Below the pieces are notes generated by a model, which saw only the letters and a program-made list of their open reading frames with translations, ran no database searches and was not told where the DNA came from. DNA of 64,000 bases from Topomyia yanbarensis (taxonomy: Eukaryota > Arthropoda > Insecta > Diptera > Culicidae), in assembly GCF_030247195.1 (NCBI RefSeq), contig NC_080671.1:469274766-469338765 (forward strand). Direction: 5' to 3'. Shown piece by piece: positions 25,423 to 36,158 of the stretch. Every line of letters starts with the position of its first letter. The stretch's first letter is position 1. The translations under genes were made by a program, and so were the position numbers.

Positions 25423-25629
25423 GGGTTTTCTACCAGACTTCAAGTGTGAATTTATGGTTTTATTTTTCCATGATTTCCATATTGCATTCAATTATTTTTT
25501 TATTCATTTCGTTTTTTTGATAGGCACAAATGCGTTAGCTTGGCGGTGCCAAATTCTTTTGTTTTTACATTTTGGATATTTGAAAACTAGGAGGTTACAA
25601 TGTTGAAATATTTTTTTAAAAAAGAAAAA

Positions 25630-26330
25630 TTTTACAGCTATCTTAAGACTAGAAATAAGATTCTATATACAAGAGAGGGGGCGAAAGATTTTTTTTATGA
25701 AAAAATTTTAAAACAAGGAATTCAATAGTAATAATTTTTAGGAAATATTTACAGTTATCTTAAAACTAACAATATAGTTTGGTACACAAAAGGGGGAACA
25801 AATATTTATGAAAAATTTCACCGGTATTTTAAAAATAGGGATACAATTCTATTTACAAGATGGGGGACAACAGTTTTAACAAAGAGGTAAAATTACAAAT
25901 ATCTTAAAACTAGGAATACGGAATACAAATTTGATTTTTTATCGGAGACTTATGCTTGGTCAAGATATTCAGAGGGGGGATTATTTCCAAAATCGGTGTA
26001 GAAGCAGTTGTATCAAGGACAGGGGAGAGAATGCGTAGATGGTGAACGGGAGAGAAGAGCAAAACTTGCAACTTTCGGACAAACGGGAGATCAGCGAAAC
26101 CAATTAGCGCCTCAGTCTAGTAGGTCGGATTGGCGGATGGTATTCTTCGGACCCGCGGGGAATCCTTCAAAAATCATCGGACCTCGAGTCGCTCTCGGTT
26201 CAGTTTCCGCAGTGGTAAGGGCGACGGCAGTTACACAGTGGCAGTCTGGAGCTGATCGGTTCCACACGGCAGGAGGAAACTTCTAAAAACGAGAAATAAA
26301 AAGAGGGGGGCTAAATTGGGATATTTATCG
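25630..26330 (-). repeat. Iterated 3' UTR blocks of the I-clade LINE
   Basis: On the plus strand a theme of TATCTTAAAACTAG-AATA followed within about 30 bases by AAGAGGGGG or GATGGGGG recurs near 25633, 25752, 25825 and 25895, with a related block at 26285-26315. Spacing is irregular (about 65-115 bases). These are imperfect tandem copies within the transcript tail, so the G-runs are C-runs in the element RNA. Confidence 0.5.
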
Positions 26331-28855
26331 TTTTTATGAAAGTATAAATAAGGGACATATAGGGGAAATCACGATTTGCCAGCATATCTCGGACTGGGAC
26401 ATTGGGTGGTCTACCTCGGGCCCGAAGGGAATCCTTTAACTGAGACCTGGCGTCCAAATACCCGGCGCATACCCAGACAACGTGCTCGATGTCGTGATAG
26501 CCCTCGTCACAAGCGCACAGACTACTCTCCGCAAGCCCAATACGCCGCAAATGCGCATCTAAGGTGTAGTGGTTGGACATAAGTCGGGACATTACACGAA
26601 TAAAATCCCGACCCACATCCATCCCCCTGAACCAAGCCTTCGTTGATACCTTTGGGATAATGGAATGCCATCGTCCAAGTTCACCATTACTCCACGAGGT
26701 TTGCCAACTGTTGAGTGTCCTCTGACGACAAATAGTAAAAAAATTCGTTGAAGCAGATTGGTCTTTCGTATATGTCACCATTTAATGCGCCCACCTTTGC
26801 TAATGAGTCGGCCTTTTCATTGCCCGGGATAGAGCAATGAGAGGGGACCCAAACAAAGGTAATCTGATAAGATTTTTCAGATAACGTACACAAGGACCCC
26901 TGTATCATCCCCAGAAAATACGGGAGTTGCTTTTTAGGCTTCACCGCACGAAGAGTCTCGATAGAGCTGAGGCTGTCCGAAATGATGAAGTAGTGATCTG
27001 TGGGCAGAGTGTCGATGATCCCAAGAATGTGCTGAATTGCAGCTAACTCTTCGACGTAAACTGAAGCGGGATCATTGAGCTTGAATGAAGCGGTGATAGT
27101 ATTGTTGAAGATACCGAAGCCAGTGGACCCATCGAGGTTTGATCCGTCAGTGTAGAACATTTCGTCACAGTCGACTTTTCGGAATTTATCATAAAATATA
27201 TTGGGGATCACTTGTGGGCGTATATGATCCGGGATTCCACGAATCTCTTCCTTCATGGATGTGTCGAAGAATACAGTAGAATCAGAAGTATCTAGGAAAC
27301 GGACACGGTTGGGAGTATATGAAGAAGGATTAATGCTCTGTGCCATGTAGTCGAAGTACAAGGCCATAAATCGGGTTTGAGAATTAAGCTCGACGAGCCT
27401 CTCGAAGTTTTCAATCACCAACGGGTTCAGAATGTCGCATCGGATGAGCAATCGATATGAGAGTTCCCAAAATCGATTTTTTAGCGGAAGAACGCCCGCC
27501 AGCACTTCCAGACTCATCGTATGGGTCGAGTGCATGCAACCCAAGGCAATGCGCAAGCAACGATACTGGATTCTCTCCAGTTTGATGAAGTGTATGTTCG
27601 CAGCGGAGCGGAAACAGAAACACCCGTACTCCATCACCGACAATATCGTTGTTTGGTACAACCTGATCAGGTCTCCTGGGTGAGCATCCCACCATGTTCT
27701 AGTTATTGTTCGGAGAAAATTGATCCTTTGTTGGCATTTCTGTTTCGGATACCTAATGTGACATCCCCAGGTACCTTTAGAGTCGAACCAGACCCCGAGA
27801 TATTTAAATGTGAAAACCTGGTTGATCGTTGCACCCATTAATAGAAGCTGGAGTTGCGCCGGCTCACGCTTCCTAGAAAAAACAACCAACTCAGTTTTCT
27901 CCGTGGAGAACTCAATACCCAGCTGAAGAGCCCAAGCAGACAAATTGTCCAAGGTATTTTGTAATGGTCCTTGCAAGTCGGCAGCTTTGGGCCCTGTAAC
28001 AGAGACCACCCCGTCGTCTGCAAGTTGCCTTAGCGTGCATGAATTGGCAAGACAATCGTCAATGTCATTCACGTAAAAATTGTAGAGCAGGGGACTTAGA
28101 CATGAGCCCTGGGGAAGACCCATGTAGCTAAATCGCGATGTTGTTAAATCGCCATGCGAAAAGTGCATGTGCTTTTCAGACAACAGGTTTAGCAAAAAGT
28201 TATTTAAAATTGGTGAAAGACCATGCTGGTGCAGCTTCTCTGACAGAATGTTTATAGAAACTGAGTCAAAAGCCCCCTTAATATCCAAGAAGACTGATGC
28301 CATCTGCTCTTTGTTAGCATAGGCCATTTGGATTTCTGTAGAAAGCAACGCAAGGCAATCGTTCGTCCATTTGCCTTTGCGGAAGCCAAATTGTATATCT
28401 GACAGTAAGCCATTTGCTTCAACCCAATTGTCGAAGCGAAACAAGATCATGTTCTCGAACAACTTCCGAATACAGGACAGCATTGCGATCGGCCGATACG
28501 AGTCCGGACAGATCTTCTTGGCGAAAGCGAATATCCAACGGATTGAATATTCCACGTTCTCGTTGGTACTATTACGGTTACGCATACGTCGAGCCGTACC
28601 GCAAAGAGTGCTCATCGATGTTTCTCTCGTTAACCCGTCGACGAACCGGCGCCAATAACTGCGTTTTTTGGCTTTCATTAGACTCTTCATTCGCCTTTCT
28701 AACGACGCGTACTGTAGATAGCTAGCGGGTAACCCGTCTTCCCGGAAGGCCTTATATGCAGTGGACTTTTCCGCGTACAGCGACAAATCCAACGCGCTTG
28801 CGCGTGCTAGTGGTGTAGGAATCCGCGTCATTTCTCCCGTGTTTAAGATGGTCAT
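26311..28855 (-). pseudogene. I-clade ORF2: RT and RNase H, two internal deletions and one frameshift
   Basis: A 722-codon frame (28855-26687) joins endonuclease end, linker, RT and RNase H. Key sites: FLDIKGAFD at residues 189-197, LPQG at 247-250, LADDGVV at 278-284, YTDGS at 568-572, VEEL at 601-604, ISDS at 625-628 and NEKAD at 679-683, so catalytic residues of both enzymes remain. The frame stays open despite two losses. One joins LDLSL to YAEKSTAY near residue 26. The other joins CPDS to YRPIAM near residue 119, removing the N-terminal RT fingers. A slip in an A-run near 26745 diverts the end; the true C-terminus, with a CxC-H-x-C block (CACDEGYHDIEHVVWVC), continues to 26311. The product could not be a full RT. 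Confidence 0.85.
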
Positions 28856-29365
28856 GTTGAAATTATCGCAAAGATCTTGGATTAATGTTTATCTATTATC
28901 ATCATGAAGACAGCCCCATACCGTACCGTGCGAGTTAAAGTCTCCCAGAACTAGCCGCGGTGCCGGTAAGGATTCCGTGATATTACAAAGCGTTCGGTGC
29001 CATACCGAGGCTCTAGGAGGAATGTAGATGGAAGCAATGCAAAAGTCTTTACCTTTGATTAAAACTTGACAAGCGACAATTTCAATGCCTGGTGTCGAAG
29101 GGGGTTAATTCGGTTGAAAGAATAGCACTTTTTGATCCCCAAAAGTACTCCTCCATAAGGGTTTTCTCGATCCAGACGGATTATATTTAATGTCGTGGAA
29201 GTTGAGATTTATATCGGAAGTGAACCAAGTTTCACATAATGCGAAAACATCATATTTTAAACTGTTTAGTAAAAATTTGAAGGAATCGATTTTCGGGAGG
29301 ATACTTCAGCAATTCCACTGTAGGACAGTGATCGAATCAGTGACCTCGTTTGATGATTTAGCCAT
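28800..29365 (-). pseudogene. I-clade ORF2 endonuclease domain (broken)
   Basis: Starts at an ATG (29365-29363) overlapping the ORF1 stop. Readable in order: VLQWNC then a stop where an Arg codon is expected; FALCETWF (catalytic Glu); a frame change near 29180; GIEIVACQ-like and IASIYIPPRASV; LGDFNSHGTVWG (catalytic Asp-x-Asn); a stop after CLHDDNR near 28890; then NMTILNTGEM, which runs into the 722-codon frame. Two stops and at least one frameshift separate the ORF2 start from the RT. The same GDFNSHG-type block is found in the relic copy near 63050. Confidence 0.75.
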
Positions 29366-30722
29366 CGAAGGATACGATCGCTGCAAGGAGGGGCCATTTA
29401 GCAGCCAACTGTTTTAAAAATGTTGGCACCATAGGGAGAAAATGTATCAGAAGGCTTTTAAGAGGATCAGTAACATTGAAAGCTGTGAAAATTAAGTCCA
29501 CTATGTCAGAAAATTTCATTAGTCCGCTACTGGACTGAGTATCTGTTTGAAAAACGGGGACACTTGGGGTTTTTGGTGTCCCTGGAAGTGGTGGGTACTC
29601 CTTGTTAGAATTAATATTTCCAAGTCCTGGAGCAAATTGCTTCAGCTTTTGTGCATCACTTCCGTTGGATTTATTGGTTGTAGATGGCGCACTCTGAGTG
29701 GACGACACCTTGGCACTCTTACGAGGCAATGTAGGGGAGGCTAGATTCTTCCTCTTCCTGGACTCCCCTGAGTTAACCAAAGATGTTCCCTCTTGTGGGT
29801 CGTCAGATTCTTGCTCAACGCCAGCCAAAAGAGCAAAGGAATTTTCGGAAGGGACAGATGGCGAAGCATTCTTAAGAATTTCTGCATAAGAGCGCTTCGA
29901 GCGTTCCTTAAGGGAGCGCTTAATTTTATCCCCACGCTGTTTGTACGCGGGGCATGATTTAAGATCATGCGGAAGGCCCCCGCAGTAAATACACTTTTCA
30001 GTTTCTCCACCGCAAGAGTCATCCTCATGTTCTCCCTCGCATTTGCCGCACTTTTTCTTATTGCCACAATAGGTGGCTGTGTGGCCCAGCTGCTTGCAAT
30101 TGCGGCAGTTCATTACTCGCGGTACAAACAGGCGAACAGGTAGACGAACCTTATCCAGGAGGAGATAGTTGGGGAGGGAAGACCCGAAGAAAGTCACCCG
30201 AAGCGAATCTGACAATGAATAAGTTGTCTTATTATTCTCAGTTTTTGCGGAATACAATTGCTTGCATTCCAGAATCCTCACATGTTCAAGTGAGGGGTCC
30301 TTAAAGCAACCAACTCCGTACTTCAACACGTCTTCGCACTTCAAACCCGGCTCGGCGACGACCCCGTCGATCTCCACTGCTAAACAAGGTATATACGCTT
30401 TAAATTGCTTTGTAAAACGCTCGCTGCGTGCAATCAGGTTTGCCTGGTCGAGGTCATTCACTAATATGCGTATCTTATTAGCTCTAACACGTGTTATCTG
30501 AGCTATGGCCGGGTAGTTAGCAGTCAGCTCCCGTGAGATTTCTAAAATATTAAGCGATTTCGTGATGGGCCGGAAATAGACCACCCAGGGTCCATTTGAA
30601 CTGGGTGGGTATGTTTTAATGCGAGGAGGACTGGGGGAATCAGGGGAGGGAGTAATTTCGGGTTTATCCGGTAAATCCATGGGAATATCATTCCCATCCA
30701 ATGTTACTTCGCCCTCGGCCAT
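29358..30722 (-). CDS. I-clade retrotransposon ORF1 (Gag-like, zinc-knuckle protein), intact frame
   Basis: A 454-residue frame starting MAEGEV with no internal stop. ORF1 proteins of this group bind element RNA and form the ribonucleoprotein. Residues 1-45 are acidic and Pro-rich. About 46-200 form a folded domain containing FRPITKSLNI and LAVEIDGVV. Three zinc knuckles follow: C206-C209-H214-C219, C225-C228-H232-C237 and C244-C247-H252-C257. After them comes a Lys/Arg-rich stretch, then a Ser/Pro-rich tail. Length and order suit an I-element ORF1. Because the frame is intact while ORF2 is not, this is either a young copy or one preserved by chance. No nuclear-localisation claim is made. Confidence 0.85.
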   Translation of the reverse strand: MAEGEVTLDGNDIPMDLPDKPEITPSPDSPSPPRIKTYPPSSNGPWVVYFRPITKSLNILEISRELTANYPAIAQITRVRANKIRILVNDLDQANLIARSERFTKQFKAYIPCLAVEIDGVVAEPGLKCEDVLKYGVGCFKDPSLEHVRILECKQLYSAKTENNKTTYSLSDSLRVTFFGSSLPNYLLLDKVRLPVRLFVPRVMNCRNCKQLGHTATYCGNKKKCGKCEGEHEDDSCGGETEKCIYCGGLPHDLKSCPAYKQRGDKIKRSLKERSKRSYAEILKNASPSVPSENSFALLAGVEQESDDPQEGTSLVNSGESRKRKNLASPTLPRKSAKVSSTQSAPSTTNKSNGSDAQKLKQFAPGLGNINSNKEYPPLPGTPKTPSVPVFQTDTQSSSGLMKFSDIVDLIFTAFNVTDPLKSLLIHFLPMVPTFLKQLAAKWPLLAAIVSFDG

Positions 30723-30905
30723 TTAGGCACGAGGATAGCACGTGGTGTAAACGAGAGATGAAACTTAAATTCAGGGGAAAGGGATCTAAGAAGTAGCGAC
30801 CGATCGGGGGAAAGGGAAATGAAAAAAAAGATACTTAGCTTATTTAGCGGCTTGTCCGGTTATTCCACTATTCACTTCACCAACCTAGGCACCGGCGAAC
30901 AAAGC

Positions 30906-33900
30906 CAGCCTTAAACAATGGTTGACCTTCACAATGTATATATATTGATTTACTCTATGCACAAAATGCATAGAGTTTCTATGCAAGAAAACGATCTGCT
31001 TCGATCGAGAGCTCAGACGATTGTGATCATTTAAATTGAAAATATTATAAATTTGAGTTAAATAGGATTTGAACCGTTTCTCCGCATCTACAAATCGCCA
31101 GCCCGATCAAAAGATTCTTAGCGAATTTCGACATTCTATTGACACTGAGTCTCAAAGAACTAAACTTAAAAAAATGGCCTAATGTTACAACGAACGGTTA
31201 CGAAACTGTGTAGAACTAATAACGAAGTCGAAGATAATCGTTGAAGCGTTTCTAATATCTGTCTGTTGGCAGCGTAGTTAATAGTAGTAATAGTTAATAG
31301 TAGTAGAAGAATACCTTTAGAAATATATAGTATTCTCATTAATTGATTGATGATGTGATTTTTTAAGAATTTATTTTCAATGTTAACCGATTTTCCATAC
31401 AAACTTTCATATAAACTTTGAAATTTTTGGAGGATCCGTAGATACAACAAATCGGTACCAAAATTTGCACTATTGCTAAGGACCATAAAAGGAATCAGTA
31501 GAGCCTGGTGGAGCTAAAAGTCAAAAATTGAACCAGTCTAGTAAACACGTCACTATCGGTCTTACTTGACAACACATTTAGCCACATGGGTTAGCATTTT
31601 TGACAGTTTACCCAGTAAAAGGATAGGGATCAAGGTGGTTAAACAGAATGTGTGGTCTTATTAATTTAATTTTGCGGAATAAATTTTATTTATCATTTTA
31701 CGTAGTAAAAAGCGTAAAAAGTTCATTTATATATCTTTAACAGCAACGTAACATGATTGAAAAGTAATTGGCTGCCTCACCCCGTTCTACTCAGAGAGTT
31801 CTTATTTCATACACCGCACAAGCTGAACAGTGTCTGCAACTATGTTTCGCCAAGGAAAATTATTAACACAAGAAAGCTTCCGACTGCACTGCTAGGACAA
31901 CCTTCACCACGCCGATCTGTTTTGTTGTTGTTGCTGCTGCTGGTAACTGCACACGCTTCTCACAATGTTTTCAACAAATGCTGCTTCTTCAACCGACAGC
32001 ACCTTTCCGTCTCTCACCGACCGATGCTTCAAATGACTGACTAACTGTTTGGAAACATGTCGATTGGCTTCTGCTAACTGCCTTGACTGCCGTTCGAAGA
32101 GGCGCAAAGCCTGCTATGATTAATGGCTTTTCTTCGGCGAGTCTACACATTGTAATGGATGTTCATTTGTAAATTACGATTGGAATGGTAGGCCGAGTAC
32201 AAAGGTGAAACAGAAGATAAATCCCAAATGGTCATAATATTGCTGATTGAAATCTTCGTTTCGAATTTCCAGGCATTAGTTCCAGTTCATTTTGGAGGAG
32301 AAAAAAAAGATTCGGAATGTAATTAAAAGCAGCTAGGCACTACCGAATCGAACTGGATTTACCCAAAAGAGCTATGGTACAAAGGAAAGAAGCGGGATAA
32401 TCAGTGAATCGAACGGTTGCGTTTGGAATCGAAGAAGCGCCTCGGAAGATTGACTGATTTATTATAATGACCTCTCCGACAAGAAAGGGTTGCGATTGAT
32501 CGCGGCTTAGGCGCACTCTCCACACCTGAACTCGGGCGGCAATTAGTCTTGTGTTCAGAACTTATCCTCGACCAGCAGAGAAGCAGACTACGTCGATCGG
32601 CCATCACAAAAGCGATTAGATTCGATGGGAGTGTATATGATTAGAGTTTATCGCAACGTACCACTCGTACCGATTCATGCACCGATTCCGATGATGCCTG
32701 GATCAGATCCGGAGGTAAAAAGAATTCAAATTATCATTTGATTCGCAATTCAATCGAAATCCTTTGGGCGGTTTCAGCGGAGAAGAACCGACATCCATGA
32801 TGGAAGCAAATGGTTTATGATTTCTCGTTTATTATCGGTTTGATCAGGGTACCGATCACGATCACCGGGAGATGCCAATTCCACCGGCATTCAAACCACG
32901 GGAATGTAATGGCATCCTATCTCCGGCCCTCGTCTTGTGTATTCAGGGGGATAGAACGAGAATTGAATTGTGGTTCACATTGCAAATGCGAATTCAGATT
33001 CCTTGGAGAACAGAACCCCCTTCGGATGGTTCCCAGCCACTATCTGTACAATTGTGAGTGGAGGGCGTTTCAAACTGACTGGTTCGCTGAGCAAAATGAG
33101 CAAAAAAAAGAATAAAACAAGAGTATTTGCATTGATGATATGGCATTTTGGTGCGGGGCATTGCGCGATCTGATATCGGTCGTGGCTACCGTTTTTTTTT
33201 TCTGCACTTTCCCGTATCGCTCCCCGCATTCGTGCCAATTGATGATGGAAACAATTCGACCTACACCTGCCCCCGGGGGTAATTTGAAAAACCGAAAAGT
33301 CCAGTAGCGCGTGAGTTCCATTGTTTTGTCCTTCTCGCGAGATAGTGGAAGAAGCACCATCTAGGGATGGTTCCAGCGGGCGCGGTGGTGGTAGGAAGAA
33401 TTGCACAAAATTACACAATGCTTCTCGAACCGTTTAACTTGTCAGTGACGATTGTCAGTTTGCGGTTCGGATGTTGTTTCCTGGCTGGGAAGAAACCGGT
33501 AATTATTGCTTATGCTCAATGATACCATTTAGGAGCCTTGTGGGCTAAACGGGAAACAGCTTTTTTATGGAATTTATCGCACCGTACAACGTGTAAAACG
33601 GAATGCAAATGAATAATTCAATTATGCTCAACGAGTGGGTATGTAATGCTATTTCATCGTTTTCGCGGAAAGTTTTGGATTGTTTGGCTATGTTTACAAT
33701 TATGATATTGACAGAAGAATTATTTTAACTGTCCGGTGATCGTTATGCGAACGATGGATCTTTTGGAATAGTTATTTTGAATTTATCTCACTTACCTCAA
33801 ATTATTTTAACGTTTTGTGAATGTTGCAAGAGTCAGCTTTTTATTGATATACCAACGCACCCGTCTGCTGCTTACCTAATTTGACATCATGCGTTCTACC

Positions 33901-34129
33901 TAATATTCTGCCAGTTGGTCATGTTTATCCAAAAGGTTATGCAACCTGTTGAAGAATTGCATCTTGAGGTGTTTATTCCTCAACCTCATTTTCGATTTTA
34001 GAAACCAACCATGTTTGCTTCAAGTACTAGTATCTTCATGAAAGAAGCCGTTATACAGACGTGAAAAGGGATTTGTGCCGCGAACTCACTCCATTTCCCA
34101 ATTATGAGGACTGAATTTAACAGCCCAGT
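30906..34129. other. Non-coding stretch, no gene recognised
   Basis: No known domain is seen on either strand. A TTG/CTG run lies near 31920-31942. From about 31750 to 33450 the composition is more balanced than the flanks, with short open frames overlapping on both strands, none convincing. A polypyrimidine run lies near 33190-33201. Confidence 0.5.
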
Positions 34130-34305
34130 CAGTATCCCATATTAGATTCCTCTTCCAGCCAATTTCTTCACTAGATGAAATCCGGGTTTCGCTGAAAACC
34201 AGTTTTCGGGTTGCTGGTGGCCAAATAACCGAAAACCGGTTTTCAACGAAAATCGGTTTTCACCCAAGTGGAGAAATTGGCCGTTAGTGTCCTATCTGGT
34301 TCGTT
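34130..34305. repeat. Short foldback repeat with internal palindromes
   Basis: CCAGCCAATTTCTTCACT near 34155 is inverted near 34265-34285 (AGTGGAGAAATTGGCC). Between the arms lie several AAAACC-GTTTTC words, including the perfect 14-base palindrome GAAAACCGGTTTTC at 34231-34244. Outer similarity extends to about 34130 and 34305. It is probably a short MITE-like hairpin element. Confidence 0.45.
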
Positions 34306-34988
34306 TTAATATGAAATCCACACCTTGAGGATCATCCTTCTAACAAAAAATACGCTAAATGTTCCAACGCTTTTTGATGAATTTGAGGGAACCTCGTTTC
34401 GGTATAAGTTAGGGTTTTAGGTTCAAAACCGATTATTCGGGTGCTTCGATGTTCATCTTTTTGAACGAGAACTGTACCAAAGGTTACGGGTGTAGTTTGA
34501 AGAAGCAATAACTGGGAGTACATTTTGTTTGCCGTTTATTTTGCACCTGAGTGTATGAACCAAAAACTATTCAAACATGGCAGGAAAAAATACGTTTTTT
34601 GCAATCTGAGTGAAAATGAGTGATCCGTGCCCTCCGTGCTCTTCCCTGGAGCCGAAAATGACAATCAATGAATAAAATAACGCTATCATTAACATATTTT
34701 CATTTAGTACTGTAGTCTTGCATCAACAGTTCGTACAAAAGAAATTTTAATTACTGCATGTATCCATGCATATCACTCATGGACAACTCATCTGATATCT
34801 ATTTACATGAATACCAAACACTGACAGATGATTAGTTCTAACTGGCTAAACTTTCTGTGAATAGTTGAACTAGGGTTACTGCGCCGTAATTCATCTTAGC
34901 TCCTCTATTCATCCCACCCATTTGAACACATTATCTCAAATGGTAGGAGCATTGTACTCGTTTTTCGTTTCGCTCAAACGCGAGCATT
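34306..34988. other. Non-coding stretch
   Basis: No feature is supported between the foldback repeat and the TTAA-flanked element. A 63-codon minus-strand frame at 34332-34523 shows nothing recognisable. Confidence 0.5.
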
Positions 34989-35254
34989 TTAACCTTCCGG
35001 AGGTCGCGCTAGTGCACTCAGTGCACGAGCTTTAAAAAATTTAAAAAAAAATGTCATTTTTCATGAATTAATTGTTCAAAAACCATAATGTATGCTCAAG
35101 TTGGAGTTTTAACCTTCGGAAAATCATATAAAAAAATATGTCATAGAACAAAAAAAAATTATATGAATTTTTAAAAATGGCAAGTTTGAACAAGTGCACG
35201 GAATGCACCAGCGCGACTTATCGTGTAGGTTTCTTTTCTAGCTAAAAATGTTCT

Positions 35255-36003
35255 CCAGTGCACTTTATTTGTCAAATCATAATGTTTGATATGTCGCAAA
35301 ACAGGTTCTAGAATGGGAGGAAATTTTCTCTCTTCCAGGTGGAACCAGGTTCCCAGAGTACCCCAGGATGTGGCCAATTAGACCAAAAAGCCCAGAAAAT
35401 GTAATTCAGTGCACTTGTTTTGCAAAACCACGAAGTTTGACATGTCGTAAGACGGGTTTTAAAATGGGTCTAAAATTGTCCCCCTTCCCGGTGGAACCAG
35501 GTTCCCTGAGTACCCCGGGATGTGGCCAATTCGACCAAAAAGCCTTCAAAATGTAATTCAGTGTACCTGTTTTACAAAATCATGAAGCTTGATATGTCGC
35601 AAGAGGGGTTTTAGAATGGTTCGAAAATTGTCTCCCTTCCCGGTGGAACCTGGTTCTCGAAGTAGCCCGGGATGTGGCTAATCCGACCAAAAAGTCTTTA
35701 AAATGTAATTAGTGTACTTGTTTTGCAAAATCATGAAGTTTGATATGTCGCAAGATGGGTTTTAGAATGGGTCCAAAATAGTCTTCCTTCCCGGTGGAAC
35801 CAGGTTCCCGGAGTACCCCGGGATATGGCCAATTCGACCAAAAGGCCTAGAAAATGTAATTCAGTGCTGTTTGTTTACAAAATCATGAAGTTTGACGGTT
35901 TTTAGAACGGGTCGAAAATTGTCCCCATTACCGGTGGACCAGGTTCCTGAAATACCCCCGGGGTGTGGCCAATTCGACCAAAAAAACCTTTAAATTATCC
36001 TCC
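35255..36003. repeat. Tandem array of about five ~150-bp units inside the TTAA-flanked element
   Basis: Units start near 35255, 35409, 35563, 35712 and 35863, with a partial sixth after 36003. Each carries GTGCACTTGTTTTGC or a variant, TTTGATATGTCGCAA, CCCGGTGGAACCAGGTTCC and TGTGGCCAATTCGACC in that order. Unit length is about 141-154 bases and divergence is moderate. The array lies close to the left end of its host element. Confidence 0.9.
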
Positions 36004-36158
36004 AGCATACTTGTGATCGTTTACAAAAAAGCCCATCAAATATCGTTGGGACACGACTGAAAACCATCGTTTTGAAATTTATTATTTATTTTAATGCGGG
36101 TTGGGGTTGTTAGATGCATACCAACGCCCCCTAACGGGGTAATTTCGAACTGACGTTT

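Larger units (their letters stand above)
25620..30905 (-). mobile_element. I-clade non-LTR retrotransposon with intact ORF1 and broken ORF2
   Basis: Reading the minus strand from about 30905: 5' UTR, ORF1 with three zinc knuckles (30722-29358), endonuclease (29365 to about 28800), RT and RNase H (28855-26311), and a 3' UTR containing G-rich repeats. Gag-like ORF1 plus endonuclease, RT and RNase H in ORF2 is the I-clade architecture. The ORF2 start codon overlaps the ORF1 stop as ATGGCTAA. Outer limits are approximate: the 3' end is placed where the iterated UTR blocks fade near 25620, and the 5' end is a guess upstream of ORF1. Confidence 0.85.

Noticed and set aside
27411..28725. Frames opposite to the I-clade ORF2 (for example 27521-27841 plus)
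   Set aside because: Antisense shadows of the RT and RNase H coding sequence, without features of their own.
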